A DNA stretch of 15,634 nt, taken from contig RFHL01001307.1 of assembly GCA_003696875.1 (NCBI GenBank), positions 1-15,634 of the forward strand, in the 5' to 3' direction. This DNA comes from Bacteroidota bacterium (lineage in GTDB: Bacteria > Bacteroidota > Bacteroidia > J057). Position numbers and translations under genes: made by a program. Shown in pieces: positions 1 through 8,580 of this stretch (position 1 is its first letter; each line of letters opens with the position of its first letter). The notes beneath the pieces are model-generated. The model did no database searches and was not told where the DNA came from. It saw only the letters and a list, made by a program, of their open reading frames with translations.

Positions 1-83
1 CTCATCGTTTGGGAGGTTTAGTTAGGTCTGGTAACCCACTAAATTACTCATTCTGAGCGTCCTTTTATTTTAGACAACTCCCT

Positions 84-350
84 TTTTTTATCCCCACCAG
101 ACCAACCGGTTTCTCACCCGCCATGCCGATCAAACCTGTTAGGTCTTTTTTTATCCCCACCAGACCAACCGGTTTCTCACCCGCCATGCCGATCAAACCT
201 GCTAGGTCTCTGAAATGAGATGTATTCGCCGCACCACCAGACCTAACAGGTTTATCACCCGCCACGCCGATCAAACCTGTTAGGTCTTTTTTTGGCCCCA
301 CCATACCAACCGGTTTATCACCCGTCAAGTCGATCCAACTTGTTAGGTCT
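84..350. repeat. Array of four hairpin-forming intergenic repeat units
   Basis: Four related units can be anchored on ACCGGT or ACAGGT at positions 105, 168, 246 and 309, giving spacings of 63, 78 and 63 bases. Units 1 and 2 are nearly identical, and unit 3 is preceded by a 15-base insertion. Each unit has the order AGACC-x-AACxGGTTT, a spacer reading roughly ATCACCCGCCATGCCGATC, then AAACCTGTTAGGTCT and in several copies a run of T. In unit 3 the arms AGACCTAACAGGTTT (239-253) and AAACCTGTTAGGTCT (273-287) are perfect reverse complements of 15 bases around a 19-base loop, followed by T at 287-293. A further half-site (GTTAGGTCTGGT, 21-32) suggests that the array continues left of the window. 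I associate the AGACCTAACAGGTTT core with intergenic repeats of Bacteroidota, from memory and unverified. The hairpin plus T run could end plus-strand transcription entering from the left. The region lies 3' of the giant minus-strand gene. Confidence 0.85.
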
Positions 351-366
351 CTGAATACGCCATCAT

Positions 367-3300
367 CTACCGAAACAACGTGATCGTCCCGCCGCGCTCC
401 AGGCGCTGCCCCGAGTTAAAGAGGGCCGTGAGCACGTAGGCATACACCCCCTCCGGGGCGGGGTCGCCCCGGGGCAGGAAGCCATCCCACTGATCCACCG
501 GACTCTGCAGCCGCCGGATCTCCCGGCCCCAGCGATCGAAGATCTTGAGCTCCATCTCTACGATGCCTTCGCCGGCGACCTGGAAAAAGTCATTGTGCCC
601 GTCTTGGTTGGGCGAGAAGGCATTGGCGACAAAGAGTCGCCCGTCGGGAATGATGGTAACCGTATCGGTGAGGGTAACCGGACAAATCAGAAACTCATTG
701 AAGGCGGTCAGGCTGACCACGTAGGTGCCGGGCTCCGTGAAGGTAAAGACCGGCTCTTCCTCTTGGCTCAGGGTCCCGGCCAGGTCCCAGACATAGCTGG
801 TCGCCCCCTGGCTCTGGTTCAGGAACTGCAGGGTACCATCCGACTCCAGAATGGGAGTATTCAGGTCGGGCAGGCTAGAGAAAGCCGGCTGTGCCGGGGG
901 CGTATCGCCCATCTCGACCGTCAGGGTGTCTTCACAGCCTTTCCAGTCGGTCACGGTGGCGAGATAACTGCCCGGCAGCAGGGCGGTAGCTCGTGCCTGA
1001 TCCTGGGTTGGCTGGCTGTTCCAACTGTACCGGTAGATCCCATTGCCGCCGGTGGCCTGCACCTCGGCTTCGCCATTGGGCAGGGTGCAATAGGGATCTG
1101 AGAAATCGACTAGGTCGAGCACGAGGGTGTCGGGCTCCCGCAAGGGAATGAGGGCCGTGGTGTCGCAGCCCTGCGCATCGGTGAGCAGAAGGGTGTAGAG
1201 GCCCGCCACCAGGCCAGTGGCGATGCTGTCGGTCTGCTGGGCCGGGTCGTCCCACTGGTATTGATAGGGCGGCGTGCCGCCCACGGGCTGGGCGATCGCC
1301 TGTCCGTTGCTTTCCCCAAAGCACCGTACTGCGAGGGTATCCAGGGCGAGGGTTAGCAAGGGGGGCTCGCTGACGGTCACCGGCAGGACGGCAGACACAC
1401 AGCCATTGCTGTCGGCCACGGTGAAAAAGTACGCGCCGGCGGGCAGTTCGCCAAAGATCGAACCGGCCTGAGGGGACTGCCCATCCAACTGGAAGAGATA
1501 AGGAAAAATCCCACCCGTTCCCGCGAGTTCCACTTCGCCCGTGCGGTTGCCAAAGCAGTCCACATCCTGCAGGTCGGTGAGCGTGAGGATCAGCGAGTCG
1601 GGTTGAGGAATAAAAACGGGGACCTCCTCGGTGCACAGGCTGTCGTCCTGCACGGTAACCAGATAATTTCCGGACAGCAGTCCCGTGAAGAAGCTGTCTG
1701 CCTGAAAGGGACTGGTATCCAGTTGGTACTGATAGGGCCCTACGCCGCCGTTGGCGGCGATCGCGACCGATCCAGTCGCATTGCCAAAGCAATCCACCGC
1801 CAGCAGGGAGTCGATCTGTGCCGCTAACGCCGGCGGCTCGGTGACGGTGGTGGTGAGGGTGTCGGTGCACAGGCTGTCGTCCCGGATCACCAGGGTATAG
1901 GTCCCGACCGGCAACTGGTCAAAGAGGGAATCGGCCTGAAAGGGGCCGCCGTCCAGGCTGAAGGCATAGGCCGGCACGCCGCCCGCCCCAGTCAGTTGGA
2001 GGCCTCCGCTGCTGTCGCCAAAGCAGGCGACATTGCGCTGCCAGTCGATGGCAAAGGTCAGCAGCGGCGGCTCGGTCACGGTAGTGGTGAGGGTGTCGGT
2101 GCAGAGGCTGTCGTCTTGCACCACCAGGGTGTAGGCCCCGGCCGGGAGGCCGGGGAAGAAGGGAGAAGCCTGTGGCGTCTGTCCCAGGATTTCATAGCTA
2201 AATGGCTGTGTTCCGCCCCCGCCGAGCAGCGTCAACTCGGCGCTGCTGTCGCCAAAACAGGCAACGTTTTTCTGTATGTCAATCGCCAGGGTCAGCAAGG
2301 GTGGCTCACTGATCGTCACGGGCACGGTGATGAGGCACAAGCTGTCGTCCTGAATGCTCACCACATAGCCGCCCGCCGGCAGGCCGGCGTAGAGGCTGTC
2401 GGCCTGAAAAGGGGCCGTGTCCAGGGCGTAGAGGTAGGGACCGGTGCCCCCACTTCCAGCCGTCGCCACGGCGGCGGTAGCATTGCCAAAGCAGTCCACA
2501 TCCTGCTGGAAGACGATGCTGCCTGTGAGCGGGCTGGGCTCGGTGATGGTCACGGGCACGGTGGTCACGCAGGCACTGTCGTCCTGTACCGTTACCAGGT
2601 AGCTGCCCGCCGCCAGGCCGCCAAAGACATTGGTGGCCTGAAAGGGGCCGGCATCCAACTGGTACTGATAGGGAGCCGTCCCGCCGCTGGTGCCTAATTC
2701 GATGTCGCCGGTGGCATTGCCATTGCAGTCCACATTCTCCTGCCTCACAATGGCAGAGAACAGGGAGTCGGGCTCGGTGATGGTCACCACCACAGGGGTG
2801 GTGCAGAGGCTATCGTCCCGGACGGTGACGGTATAGGTGCCGGCAGCCAGGCCGGCAAAACTGTTGACGGCCTGGAAGGGCCCGGCGTCGAGCTGATAGG
2901 CGTAGGCGGGGCTGCCGCCCTGCGCGAGGAGGGTAATGGCTCCGGTGGCATTATCCTTACAATCCACGTTGCGCTGCTGGTCGAGGGTGGCGGTCAGCAG
3001 GCTAGGCTCGGTAATGGTCACGGGCAGGGTAGTCCGGCAGGCGAGGCTGTCTTCGACGGCCAGGGTGTAGGTCCCGGCACTCAGGCCCGGGAGGGTCGGG
3101 CTGGCCTGAAAGGGCCCGGCGTCCAGTTGATATTGATAGGCGGCATTTCCGCCCTGGGCGAGCAGGCTGATGGCACCCGTGCTGTTGCCGTTGCAGTCTA
3201 CGTTGCGCTGCTGGTCAATGGCGAGGGTGAGCAGGGCCGGCTCGGTCATGGTGAAGGGAACCCGCACGATACATGCGTTGGCGTCACGTACGGTGACGGT

Positions 3301-5760
3301 GTCGGTCCCGGCGGGCAGATTGACGAGGGGGTTGGGTTGGGTGAAGTTGACACCGTCGAGGCTGTAGGCGTAGGGCGCGGTGCCGCCCAGGGCAATCATG
3401 GCGACCGTACCGCTGGCATTGCCAAAGCAATCCACGGGCGTAAGGCTGTCCACCCCGGCCGTGAGGCCGGTGGGAGTGACGATGGCGGTGTCGGCCGCGG
3501 CGGCGCAGCCGCGGGCATCGGTCACGTGGAGGGTGTAGATGCCCCCGAAAAGGTTGGGGAAGCTGCCCCCGGCCTGGCCGGGGCCGGCATTGAGGTTGTA
3601 GCTGTAGGGCAGGGTGCCTCCAGTGGCCAGACCATCAATCTGGCCGGTATTGTTGCCAAAGCAATCGACATCCAGCACCTGGGTGATGGCGAGGCTGAGC
3701 GAATCGGGCTCGGTGAGTGTGATGGTCTGCTGCTCGGTACAGAGGCTATCGTCCCGTACGGTGACGGTATAGCTGCCATCCGGTAGGCCGGTAAAACTGC
3801 CGCTAGCCTGGAAGGGATTGCCATTGAGGGAGAAAGCGTAGGCCGGACTCCCGCCATTGGCACTGAAAAAGAGGCCGCCGCTGGCATTGCCGTAGCAGTC
3901 AATGGTCCGGGTGCTGTCGAGGGTGAGCGTCAGCGGTGTGGGCGCGGTGAGGGTAGTGGTGAGGGTATCTGCACACAGGCTGTCGTCGCGAAGGATGACC
4001 GTATAGCTCCCCGCCGGCAAGCCGGCGAAGCTGCCATTGGCCTGGAAAGGGCTGCCATTGAGGGAGAAGGCATAAGCTGGGCTGCCGCCGCTGCCGCTGA
4101 GGCTCAGGCTGCCGGTGCTGCCACCGTTACAGGCGATGTTTGCTTGCTGATCCAGGCTGAGGGTGAGGGCGCTAGGCTCGGTGAGGGTCAGGTTGAATTG
4201 CCGGCTGCAAAAGTTGGCGTCGCGGACGGTGAAGCTATAAGGTCCCGCCGGCAAGCCGGCGAAGGTGGGCGATGCCTGGAAGGTGACGCCATCGAGGCTG
4301 TAGCTCAGCCCGCCTCCGCCGCCTGCGGCGGCGAGGGTGACGCTGCCATTGGCCTCACCAAAGCAGGCCGGTCCCTGTACGCTGGCTGCACTGAGGCTGA
4401 GTGGCGCCGTGACCGTGATTGTAAGACTGGCCGAAGCCGCCGGGCAAACCCCGGCGGCAGGGACGGTGTAGGTGTAGGTGCCGGGCGGGTCGTTGCCCGG
4501 CTGGAAGGTCCCGCCAAAGGCCCCGCCGGGGCCGGTCCAGCTACCGTTGGCGGCGGGGGTGCCGCCCAATTGAGCGAAGAGGTCCACCGGCAGGGTGTCG
4601 CAGATCACCAGGGGACCGCCGGTCCCCGCGTCGGGTGGGGGCAGGATCTGTATGTCCAGGGTGGCGGTGTCGACCGGGCAGGGGGCATTGCCGACAAGGT
4701 AGCGGTAGGATCCGCTGGGGTCTATGGATGGAATGAAGGTGCCGCCAAAGGGCGTGCCGTTGGGGCGAATCCACTGCCCGCCGGGATCGGGATTGCCGGT
4801 GAGCAGGCTGAACAGGTTGACTGCCCCCTGAGTGTTGCAAAAGGTGAGGGCATCGTCGTTACCGGCCTGGATGGGGATGAAGTCGAGGAAGAAAAAGCGG
4901 GTGGCGGTATCGGCGGTGTTGCCGCAGAGGTCGTTGACGCTGCCGGCATTGCCGGTGAGGCGCAGGGCGTAGAGGCCCGGCGTGGTGATGGCAGGCGTCA
5001 CGTCGATGCTGAAGGTGTTTTCCTGGGTTCCGCCCGCAGCACAGACGGCACCGCTCACGCCCGAGAGGGTATAGGGCCCGCCGGGGCCGGCGAGTTCGAA
5101 GTCTGCGTCAGAGACGGAGTTACACTCGACATTTTCCGTAAAGCGAAAGCTCAGGCTGGTGGTGCCACAAAAAACCGGCGTCACCACCGAGTCGATCTGC
5201 GGCGTGACGTTGTCAAAGATCACCGCGGAAGAGGAGGAGAAATCGAGCAGGTAGCCAAACTGCGTGGAGGAAAAATTGCTGATGTTGATGGCGTAGGTCT
5301 GCCCGGCCAAAACGGGGATGCAGGGTTCATTCTGGGCGGGACAGTTGGCAAAGTTGCCAGTAGGGCCGGTTACCCCGCCGCAGCCTACGTTGGGGGCAAA
5401 GTTGCAGCTCACTTCGAGGCCGGGGGTGGTGGCGATGTCGGCGCAGTCGGCATCGGTGAGGTCAAAGACCGCCCAGTCGTAATCATCAAAGCCATTGATA
5501 GGCGAGATGCTGAAGCAAAGGTTGCCGCCCTGCTGCACGGTGAAGGTATACCAGACGGAATTCAATTCGCCAGCGCCCAGGCAGGAGTTGAAGCCATTGA
5601 TCTCGTTGGGGTAGTTTCCCGGGCCGGAAAAGGAGTTGGTCTGCTGGTACAGGTTCTGGCAGACGGCAATGGCGCCGTCGCAGTCCTGATTGGTGGGCAC
5701 CTGGGCGCGCAGCAGGACCGGCAGGCAAAAAAAGGCCAGAAGAGGAAGGAGGAATCGCAT
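367..5760 (-). CDS. Giant secreted SprB-repeat protein with PKD-like domain and T9SS type B sorting domain
   Basis: This is a cell-surface or secreted adhesin-like protein of 1797 residues. Residues 1-20 form a signal peptide ending LLRAQ. Residues 26-185 resemble the N-terminal beta-sandwich (PPC/CUB-like) region common in such proteins, with NSVWYTFTV and paired cysteines. Residues about 190-455 hold Ig-like segments, including two related units with GSW and GGTFxP motifs. Fifteen SprB-type repeats follow, with their cysteines running from C466 to C1558 (see separate entry). A PKD-like domain (about 1630-1700, YVWDLAG) precedes the C-terminal domain, which opens ANAFSPNQDGHNDFF at 1712 and ends GTITLFR. 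That is the gliding-motility-associated type B signal for export by T9SS. The start is the ATG at 5758-5760; an in-frame TTG lies two codons upstream. SprB itself is a mobile surface adhesin of gliding Flavobacterium, but shared repeats do not prove the same role here. No PorP/SprF-like partner gene is visible next to it. Confidence 0.95.
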   Translation of the reverse strand: MRFLLPLLAFFCLPVLLRAQVPTNQDCDGAIAVCQNLYQQTNSFSGPGNYPNEINGFNSCLGAGELNSVWYTFTVQQGGNLCFSISPINGFDDYDWAVFDLTDADCADIATTPGLEVSCNFAPNVGCGGVTGPTGNFANCPAQNEPCIPVLAGQTYAINISNFSSTQFGYLLDFSSSSAVIFDNVTPQIDSVVTPVFCGTTSLSFRFTENVECNSVSDADFELAGPGGPYTLSGVSGAVCAAGGTQENTFSIDVTPAITTPGLYALRLTGNAGSVNDLCGNTADTATRFFFLDFIPIQAGNDDALTFCNTQGAVNLFSLLTGNPDPGGQWIRPNGTPFGGTFIPSIDPSGSYRYLVGNAPCPVDTATLDIQILPPPDAGTGGPLVICDTLPVDLFAQLGGTPAANGSWTGPGGAFGGTFQPGNDPPGTYTYTVPAAGVCPAASASLTITVTAPLSLSAASVQGPACFGEANGSVTLAAAGGGGGLSYSLDGVTFQASPTFAGLPAGPYSFTVRDANFCSRQFNLTLTEPSALTLSLDQQANIACNGGSTGSLSLSGSGGSPAYAFSLNGSPFQANGSFAGLPAGSYTVILRDDSLCADTLTTTLTAPTPLTLTLDSTRTIDCYGNASGGLFFSANGGSPAYAFSLNGNPFQASGSFTGLPDGSYTVTVRDDSLCTEQQTITLTEPDSLSLAITQVLDVDCFGNNTGQIDGLATGGTLPYSYNLNAGPGQAGGSFPNLFGGIYTLHVTDARGCAAAADTAIVTPTGLTAGVDSLTPVDCFGNASGTVAMIALGGTAPYAYSLDGVNFTQPNPLVNLPAGTDTVTVRDANACIVRVPFTMTEPALLTLAIDQQRNVDCNGNSTGAISLLAQGGNAAYQYQLDAGPFQASPTLPGLSAGTYTLAVEDSLACRTTLPVTITEPSLLTATLDQQRNVDCKDNATGAITLLAQGGSPAYAYQLDAGPFQAVNSFAGLAAGTYTVTVRDDSLCTTPVVVTITEPDSLFSAIVRQENVDCNGNATGDIELGTSGGTAPYQYQLDAGPFQATNVFGGLAAGSYLVTVQDDSACVTTVPVTITEPSPLTGSIVFQQDVDCFGNATAAVATAGSGGTGPYLYALDTAPFQADSLYAGLPAGGYVVSIQDDSLCLITVPVTISEPPLLTLAIDIQKNVACFGDSSAELTLLGGGGTQPFSYEILGQTPQASPFFPGLPAGAYTLVVQDDSLCTDTLTTTVTEPPLLTFAIDWQRNVACFGDSSGGLQLTGAGGVPAYAFSLDGGPFQADSLFDQLPVGTYTLVIRDDSLCTDTLTTTVTEPPALAAQIDSLLAVDCFGNATGSVAIAANGGVGPYQYQLDTSPFQADSFFTGLLSGNYLVTVQDDSLCTEEVPVFIPQPDSLILTLTDLQDVDCFGNRTGEVELAGTGGIFPYLFQLDGQSPQAGSIFGELPAGAYFFTVADSNGCVSAVLPVTVSEPPLLTLALDTLAVRCFGESNGQAIAQPVGGTPPYQYQWDDPAQQTDSIATGLVAGLYTLLLTDAQGCDTTALIPLREPDTLVLDLVDFSDPYCTLPNGEAEVQATGGNGIYRYSWNSQPTQDQARATALLPGSYLATVTDWKGCEDTLTVEMGDTPPAQPAFSSLPDLNTPILESDGTLQFLNQSQGATSYVWDLAGTLSQEEEPVFTFTEPGTYVVSLTAFNEFLICPVTLTDTVTIIPDGRLFVANAFSPNQDGHNDFFQVAGEGIVEMELKIFDRWGREIRRLQSPVDQWDGFLPRGDPAPEGVYAYVLTALFNSGQRLERGGTITLFR
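900..4400 (-). repeat. Fifteen in-frame SprB-type repeats of about 234 bases inside the giant gene
   Basis: Fifteen consecutive units share the pattern VDCFGNxTG, then about 10 residues, GGxxPYxYxLDxGPFQ, GLxAGxYxVTVxDDSLC and ITEPxxL. The cysteine codon of the first unit is at 4365 and that of the last at 1089. Fourteen intervals over 1092 residues give 78 residues, or 234 bases, per unit. Units vary at the first motif: CFG, CNG, CYG, CKD and, in the degenerate last unit, CTLPNG. Neighbouring units are unusually alike in DNA in places. For example, the stretch encoding SLCTDTLTTTVTEPP occurs in two adjacent units (about 1820-1880 and 2060-2115). This fits unequal crossing-over or gene conversion. 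Unit edges are approximate. Confidence 0.9.
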
Positions 5761-6069
5761 AAGCAAGGCGGCTGGAGGATCGTCGGGAGGGGGGAATACC
5801 CGTAAAGCCAGCCCGGAGGGCTGGCGGGAGGGAAGCCGTTAGTAATACAAGCAAGGGTGGTTTTTCCCCATAACAGGAGCGGACAAATCGGTATCCCCCT
5901 GACGACACGCCTAGGAGAGGCCCGAGGTTGGGTCATATCCTGATAAAACCACCAGCCCATTGGTATTTGTTCACCCGGCCGCCCATTTTGCGGAAAAATT
6001 GCGAAGTCCGTGGTTCTCAGGGCAGAGTTTCTCTCTATCTTCTATCTTGGATGTCTATACCTCTTTCTC
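5761..6069. promoter_or_regulatory. Divergent intergenic region with a hairpin in the leader of the giant gene
   Basis: This 309-base stretch separates the minus-strand giant gene from the plus-strand DUF1835 gene, so it must hold a promoter for each. I could not find a convincing pair of Bacteroidota promoter boxes (TTTG and TAnnTTTG at normal spacing) on either strand. One clear structure is a perfect 8-base-pair hairpin, GCCAGCCC (5807-5814) and GGGCTGGC (5818-5825), with a 3-base loop. It lies about 50 bases upstream of the giant gene's start and would fall in its 5' leader if transcription begins further right. Neither gene has an obvious Shine-Dalgarno sequence, which is usual in this phylum. 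I see no small gene or RNA in the rest. Confidence 0.5.
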
Positions 6070-6807
6070 ATGCCCGATCTCATCCATATCCTCAACGGCG
6101 ACGCCCTCGCCGAGCAGTTCCCGGCCGGTCTGCCGGGCACCCGTTTGGTTAACCGCGAGTGCCTGGTCGAAGGGCCGGTGGCGGGCGATACGCTCCCGGT
6201 TTTTTGGGCTAATCGGGCTCGCTATCTGTCTGCAACTTATCCGGATACGCCCGAAGCCCATTATCAGGAGGCCGTCGCCCCGGCCTTTAGGCAGATGCAG
6301 GCCTTGCCGGCTTCGGTGGATATCAGCCTTTGGTTTGAGGATGACCTCTTTTGCCAGGTCAATCTATGGTTTGTGGCGCATCTGCTGCTGACGGCCCATC
6401 CGGGCCGGACTTTGTGGCTGGTGCGTCCCCCGGTGCATACCCCTTACGGCTTTGGCGGGCTCTCTCCGGACGCGCTCCACGCCGCGCACGCGGCGCGGCG
6501 GGTCCTGCCCGCAGAGATTGCTGCCCTCTGGCCAGCCTATCAGGCCAGGGATGTGACGGCCCTGCCACAAGCCGCGGCGGCTTTGCCCGACGATTTTGCC
6601 TTTATCAGCGCCGCCGTCCAGGCCCATATCGAGCGCCTCCCCCGGGGCGACGACCCCGGCCGTCCCATCAAGGCCCTGCGCCGCATTATGACCCGGCTGG
6701 GAACCGAGGCCTTTGGGCCGGTCTTCCAGGCCTTCTGCGCAGAAGAAGCCATCTATGGCTTCGGGGACTTGCAGGTGCACCGCCTGTGGGAGGAGGCACG
6801 GGGGTAG
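6070..6807 (+). CDS. DUF1835 domain-containing protein
   Basis: This is a 245-residue soluble protein of the DUF1835 family; its biochemical function is not established. It opens with the family's HILNGD motif at residues 6-11, then an E-x-L-V-E-G-P segment near residue 35, and WFEDDLFCQVNLW at 88-100, typical of the core domain. The C-terminal part (about 150-245) holds helices with AxxAHIERLP-like and YGFGDLQ motifs found at the end of Bacteroidota members. The start chosen is the ATG at 6070, which puts the HILNGD motif at the very N-terminus as in the family. A longer frame from a GTG at 6010 would add an unlikely hydrophobic 20-residue extension. The gene stands alone, divergent from the giant gene and converging on the sulfatase with 127 bases between stops. 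No clear intrinsic terminator is visible in that gap. Confidence 0.85.
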   Translation: MPDLIHILNGDALAEQFPAGLPGTRLVNRECLVEGPVAGDTLPVFWANRARYLSATYPDTPEAHYQEAVAPAFRQMQALPASVDISLWFEDDLFCQVNLWFVAHLLLTAHPGRTLWLVRPPVHTPYGFGGLSPDALHAAHAARRVLPAEIAALWPAYQARDVTALPQAAAALPDDFAFISAAVQAHIERLPRGDDPGRPIKALRRIMTRLGTEAFGPVFQAFCAEEAIYGFGDLQVHRLWEEARG

Positions 6808-6934
6808 GGAAGGAAGTTCGAAGTTCCTGGTTCAAAGTTTCTCGGAGGTGCTGAGTCCTGGAAAGGATAGAAGCGGATGCTCGGAATTTTGGTTTGACCT
6901 CTCTTCTCTGGCAGCGAAGCGGTCTGACTTCTTT

Positions 6935-8518
6935 CTATTCCTCTGGAATAAACACCCGATCCGGCCGGTCGCCATAGCTCGCCCCGAGGTCACGGGGCTC
7001 GCAAAACCACACCAGCTGCCCCAGGGTATTGAGCTCGGCGGGGAGTTGGGCTGCATCGGGATGGGTGTCCTGAAAAAAGCCGAGCATCACCTGCTGCAGC
7101 TCTGCCACGCGGCCAGCCTGATCGGGCCGGTAGGCCAGATTAGTGGTTTCCGCCGGATCATTTTCCAGATCATATAAGCGGTGAAAGATGCCCGAAGGCC
7201 CCAAACCGGTTTCATAAGTCAGGTCCAGGTCCCGCTTGCCGGTGGCAAAGACGTACTTCCAACGGGCGCTCGCCACCATGGCCATGTGGTCATGCAGGTA
7301 CTCGGCAAAGACATAGGCCTGCCCCCGGGCCGTATCCGGTCCGGCGAGGATGGGGCGCCAGCTATGGCCCTGATGGTCAGGATGGGGCTCCATCCCGGCA
7401 AAGTCGGCCAGGGTAGGGGCTAGGTCTACGAGCGATACGAGCGCGCCCGTCTCGGCGCCCTGTGGCACCCCTGGTCCCCGCATCAGCAGGGGCGTTTGAA
7501 TAGCCTCTTTCCAAAAGGTATGCTTCTCAAATCGCTTGTGGTCATTGAGCAGGTAGCCCTGGTCGCCAAAGTAAATGACCAGGGTCTCCTCGGCCAGCCC
7601 GAGGCTGTCGAGGGCATCCAGGACCCGGCCCACCTGCCGGTCCATGTGGGTCACGGAGCGGTAGTAGCTCGTGATGATACCCCGGCGCTCAGCCTCGGTG
7701 AGGCCGCGGAATATGGCCGGCACCCAGCGGTCGTCCTCCGGGCTGCCCAAGGGCAGTGGGACGCTGTCGGGATCATACAGTTCTTGAAAATCGACCGGAT
7801 AGGCAAAGGGGGCGTGCGGCTCGTGAAAGGCCAGCCAGGTGAAGGTGCGGTCCCCGGCGTGGGTGGCGAGCTGCTGGATGGCCTGATCGGCCAAAAAGGC
7901 GGCTTCACTCTGCGGGGCCCGCTCGGCCACAGGCAGCATGTCGGCGTTTTTCAACCAGCGGATATCCTTGGGGTCCCGGGGCTGGGCCGGGTTTTCGCGG
8001 GTGGGCATGCCCGTGGGCAGGGAGAGATCAGCCTGCCCGGCGCGCCAGCGCCGCCAGTCGCCTTTTTCAATGGTCTGGTCAAAGCCATGTGTTGGTGCCC
8101 CTTCTGCATAGAGCGGCCCCCATACCCAGCTATTGAAGTGGGTCTTGCCGATGATGGCGGTATGTACGCCCGCCGCCTGCAACTGCTCGGCGATGGTCAC
8201 ATTGGGTTCATCAGGAAAGGGGGTGAAGAGGAGGTTCACGCCGGTGGCGTGGGGATACTTGCCACAGAGGGCCGATTGCCGCGTGGCTGAGCAGATGGGG
8301 GCATTGGCGTAGGCGCGACGAAACAGCAGCCCCTCGCGGGCGAGTCGATCCAGGCCAGGGGTCTGGATATACGCATTGCCGTAGGCCCCGAGGGCGGTGT
8401 AGGCATGGTCATCGCCTACGATGACGAGGATGTGGCGAGGGGCCTCGCTCGTTGGGGCAGGAGAGGAGGTGCAGCTCAGCGCAAAGAGCCATGGCAGCAG
8501 GATTGGCAGCATTTTCAT
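6935..8518 (-). CDS. Lipoprotein sulfatase (arylsulfatase family, S1 type)
   Basis: This 527-residue enzyme is predicted to hydrolyse a sulfate ester, probably on a sulfated polysaccharide, from a membrane-anchored position. Residues 1-16 form a lipoprotein signal with lipobox ALSC (Cys16). The sulfatase fold is well marked. Metal ligands lie in VGDDHAYTALGAYGN (D36, D37). The formylglycine motif is C76-S-A-T-R80, the C-x-A-x-R variant of C-x-P-x-R, followed by GKYPHATG. GKTH gives K125 and H127, HEPHAP gives H232/H235, and YFGDQGYLLNDHKRFEK gives D319, Q320, H327 and K332. Gln at 320 matches the D-[NQ]-G pattern of the family. The C-terminal third (SARWKYVFATG, YDLENDPAETTNLA) is typical of iduronate-sulfatase-like members. 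The substrate cannot be read from sequence. Activity would need a formylglycine-generating enzyme or anSME encoded elsewhere; none is in the window. The nearest upstream gene on the same strand is the Uma2 gene, 62 bases away. Confidence 0.93.
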   Translation of the reverse strand: MKMLPILLPWLFALSCTSSPAPTSEAPRHILVIVGDDHAYTALGAYGNAYIQTPGLDRLAREGLLFRRAYANAPICSATRQSALCGKYPHATGVNLLFTPFPDEPNVTIAEQLQAAGVHTAIIGKTHFNSWVWGPLYAEGAPTHGFDQTIEKGDWRRWRAGQADLSLPTGMPTRENPAQPRDPKDIRWLKNADMLPVAERAPQSEAAFLADQAIQQLATHAGDRTFTWLAFHEPHAPFAYPVDFQELYDPDSVPLPLGSPEDDRWVPAIFRGLTEAERRGIITSYYRSVTHMDRQVGRVLDALDSLGLAEETLVIYFGDQGYLLNDHKRFEKHTFWKEAIQTPLLMRGPGVPQGAETGALVSLVDLAPTLADFAGMEPHPDHQGHSWRPILAGPDTARGQAYVFAEYLHDHMAMVASARWKYVFATGKRDLDLTYETGLGPSGIFHRLYDLENDPAETTNLAYRPDQAGRVAELQQVMLGFFQDTHPDAAQLPAELNTLGQLVWFCEPRDLGASYGDRPDRVFIPEE

Positions 8519-8580
8519 GCCGGAAGATGCGCAATCCCACAGGCTTGTCTATCCGGTGGTGTGGGGCTTCTATGCTGGAA

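Noticed and set aside
65..328. An 87-codon open frame on the minus strand with a repeating GLIGMAGEKPVGLVG pattern
   Set aside because: It is produced by the hairpin repeat array whose spacings are multiples of three. The arms are near-perfect complements and no signal, domain or start context supports translation.
84..350. CRISPR-like array
   Set aside because: Units are 63-78 bases and repeat over their full length, without unique spacers, and there are no cas genes.
4144..5805. Long plus-strand open frame (553 codons) opposite the giant gene
   Set aside because: It is the antisense shadow of a high-G+C repeat-rich gene. The minus-strand reading has a signal peptide, SprB repeats and a T9SS domain; the plus-strand reading has low-complexity Gly/Ala/Glu sequence with no domain.
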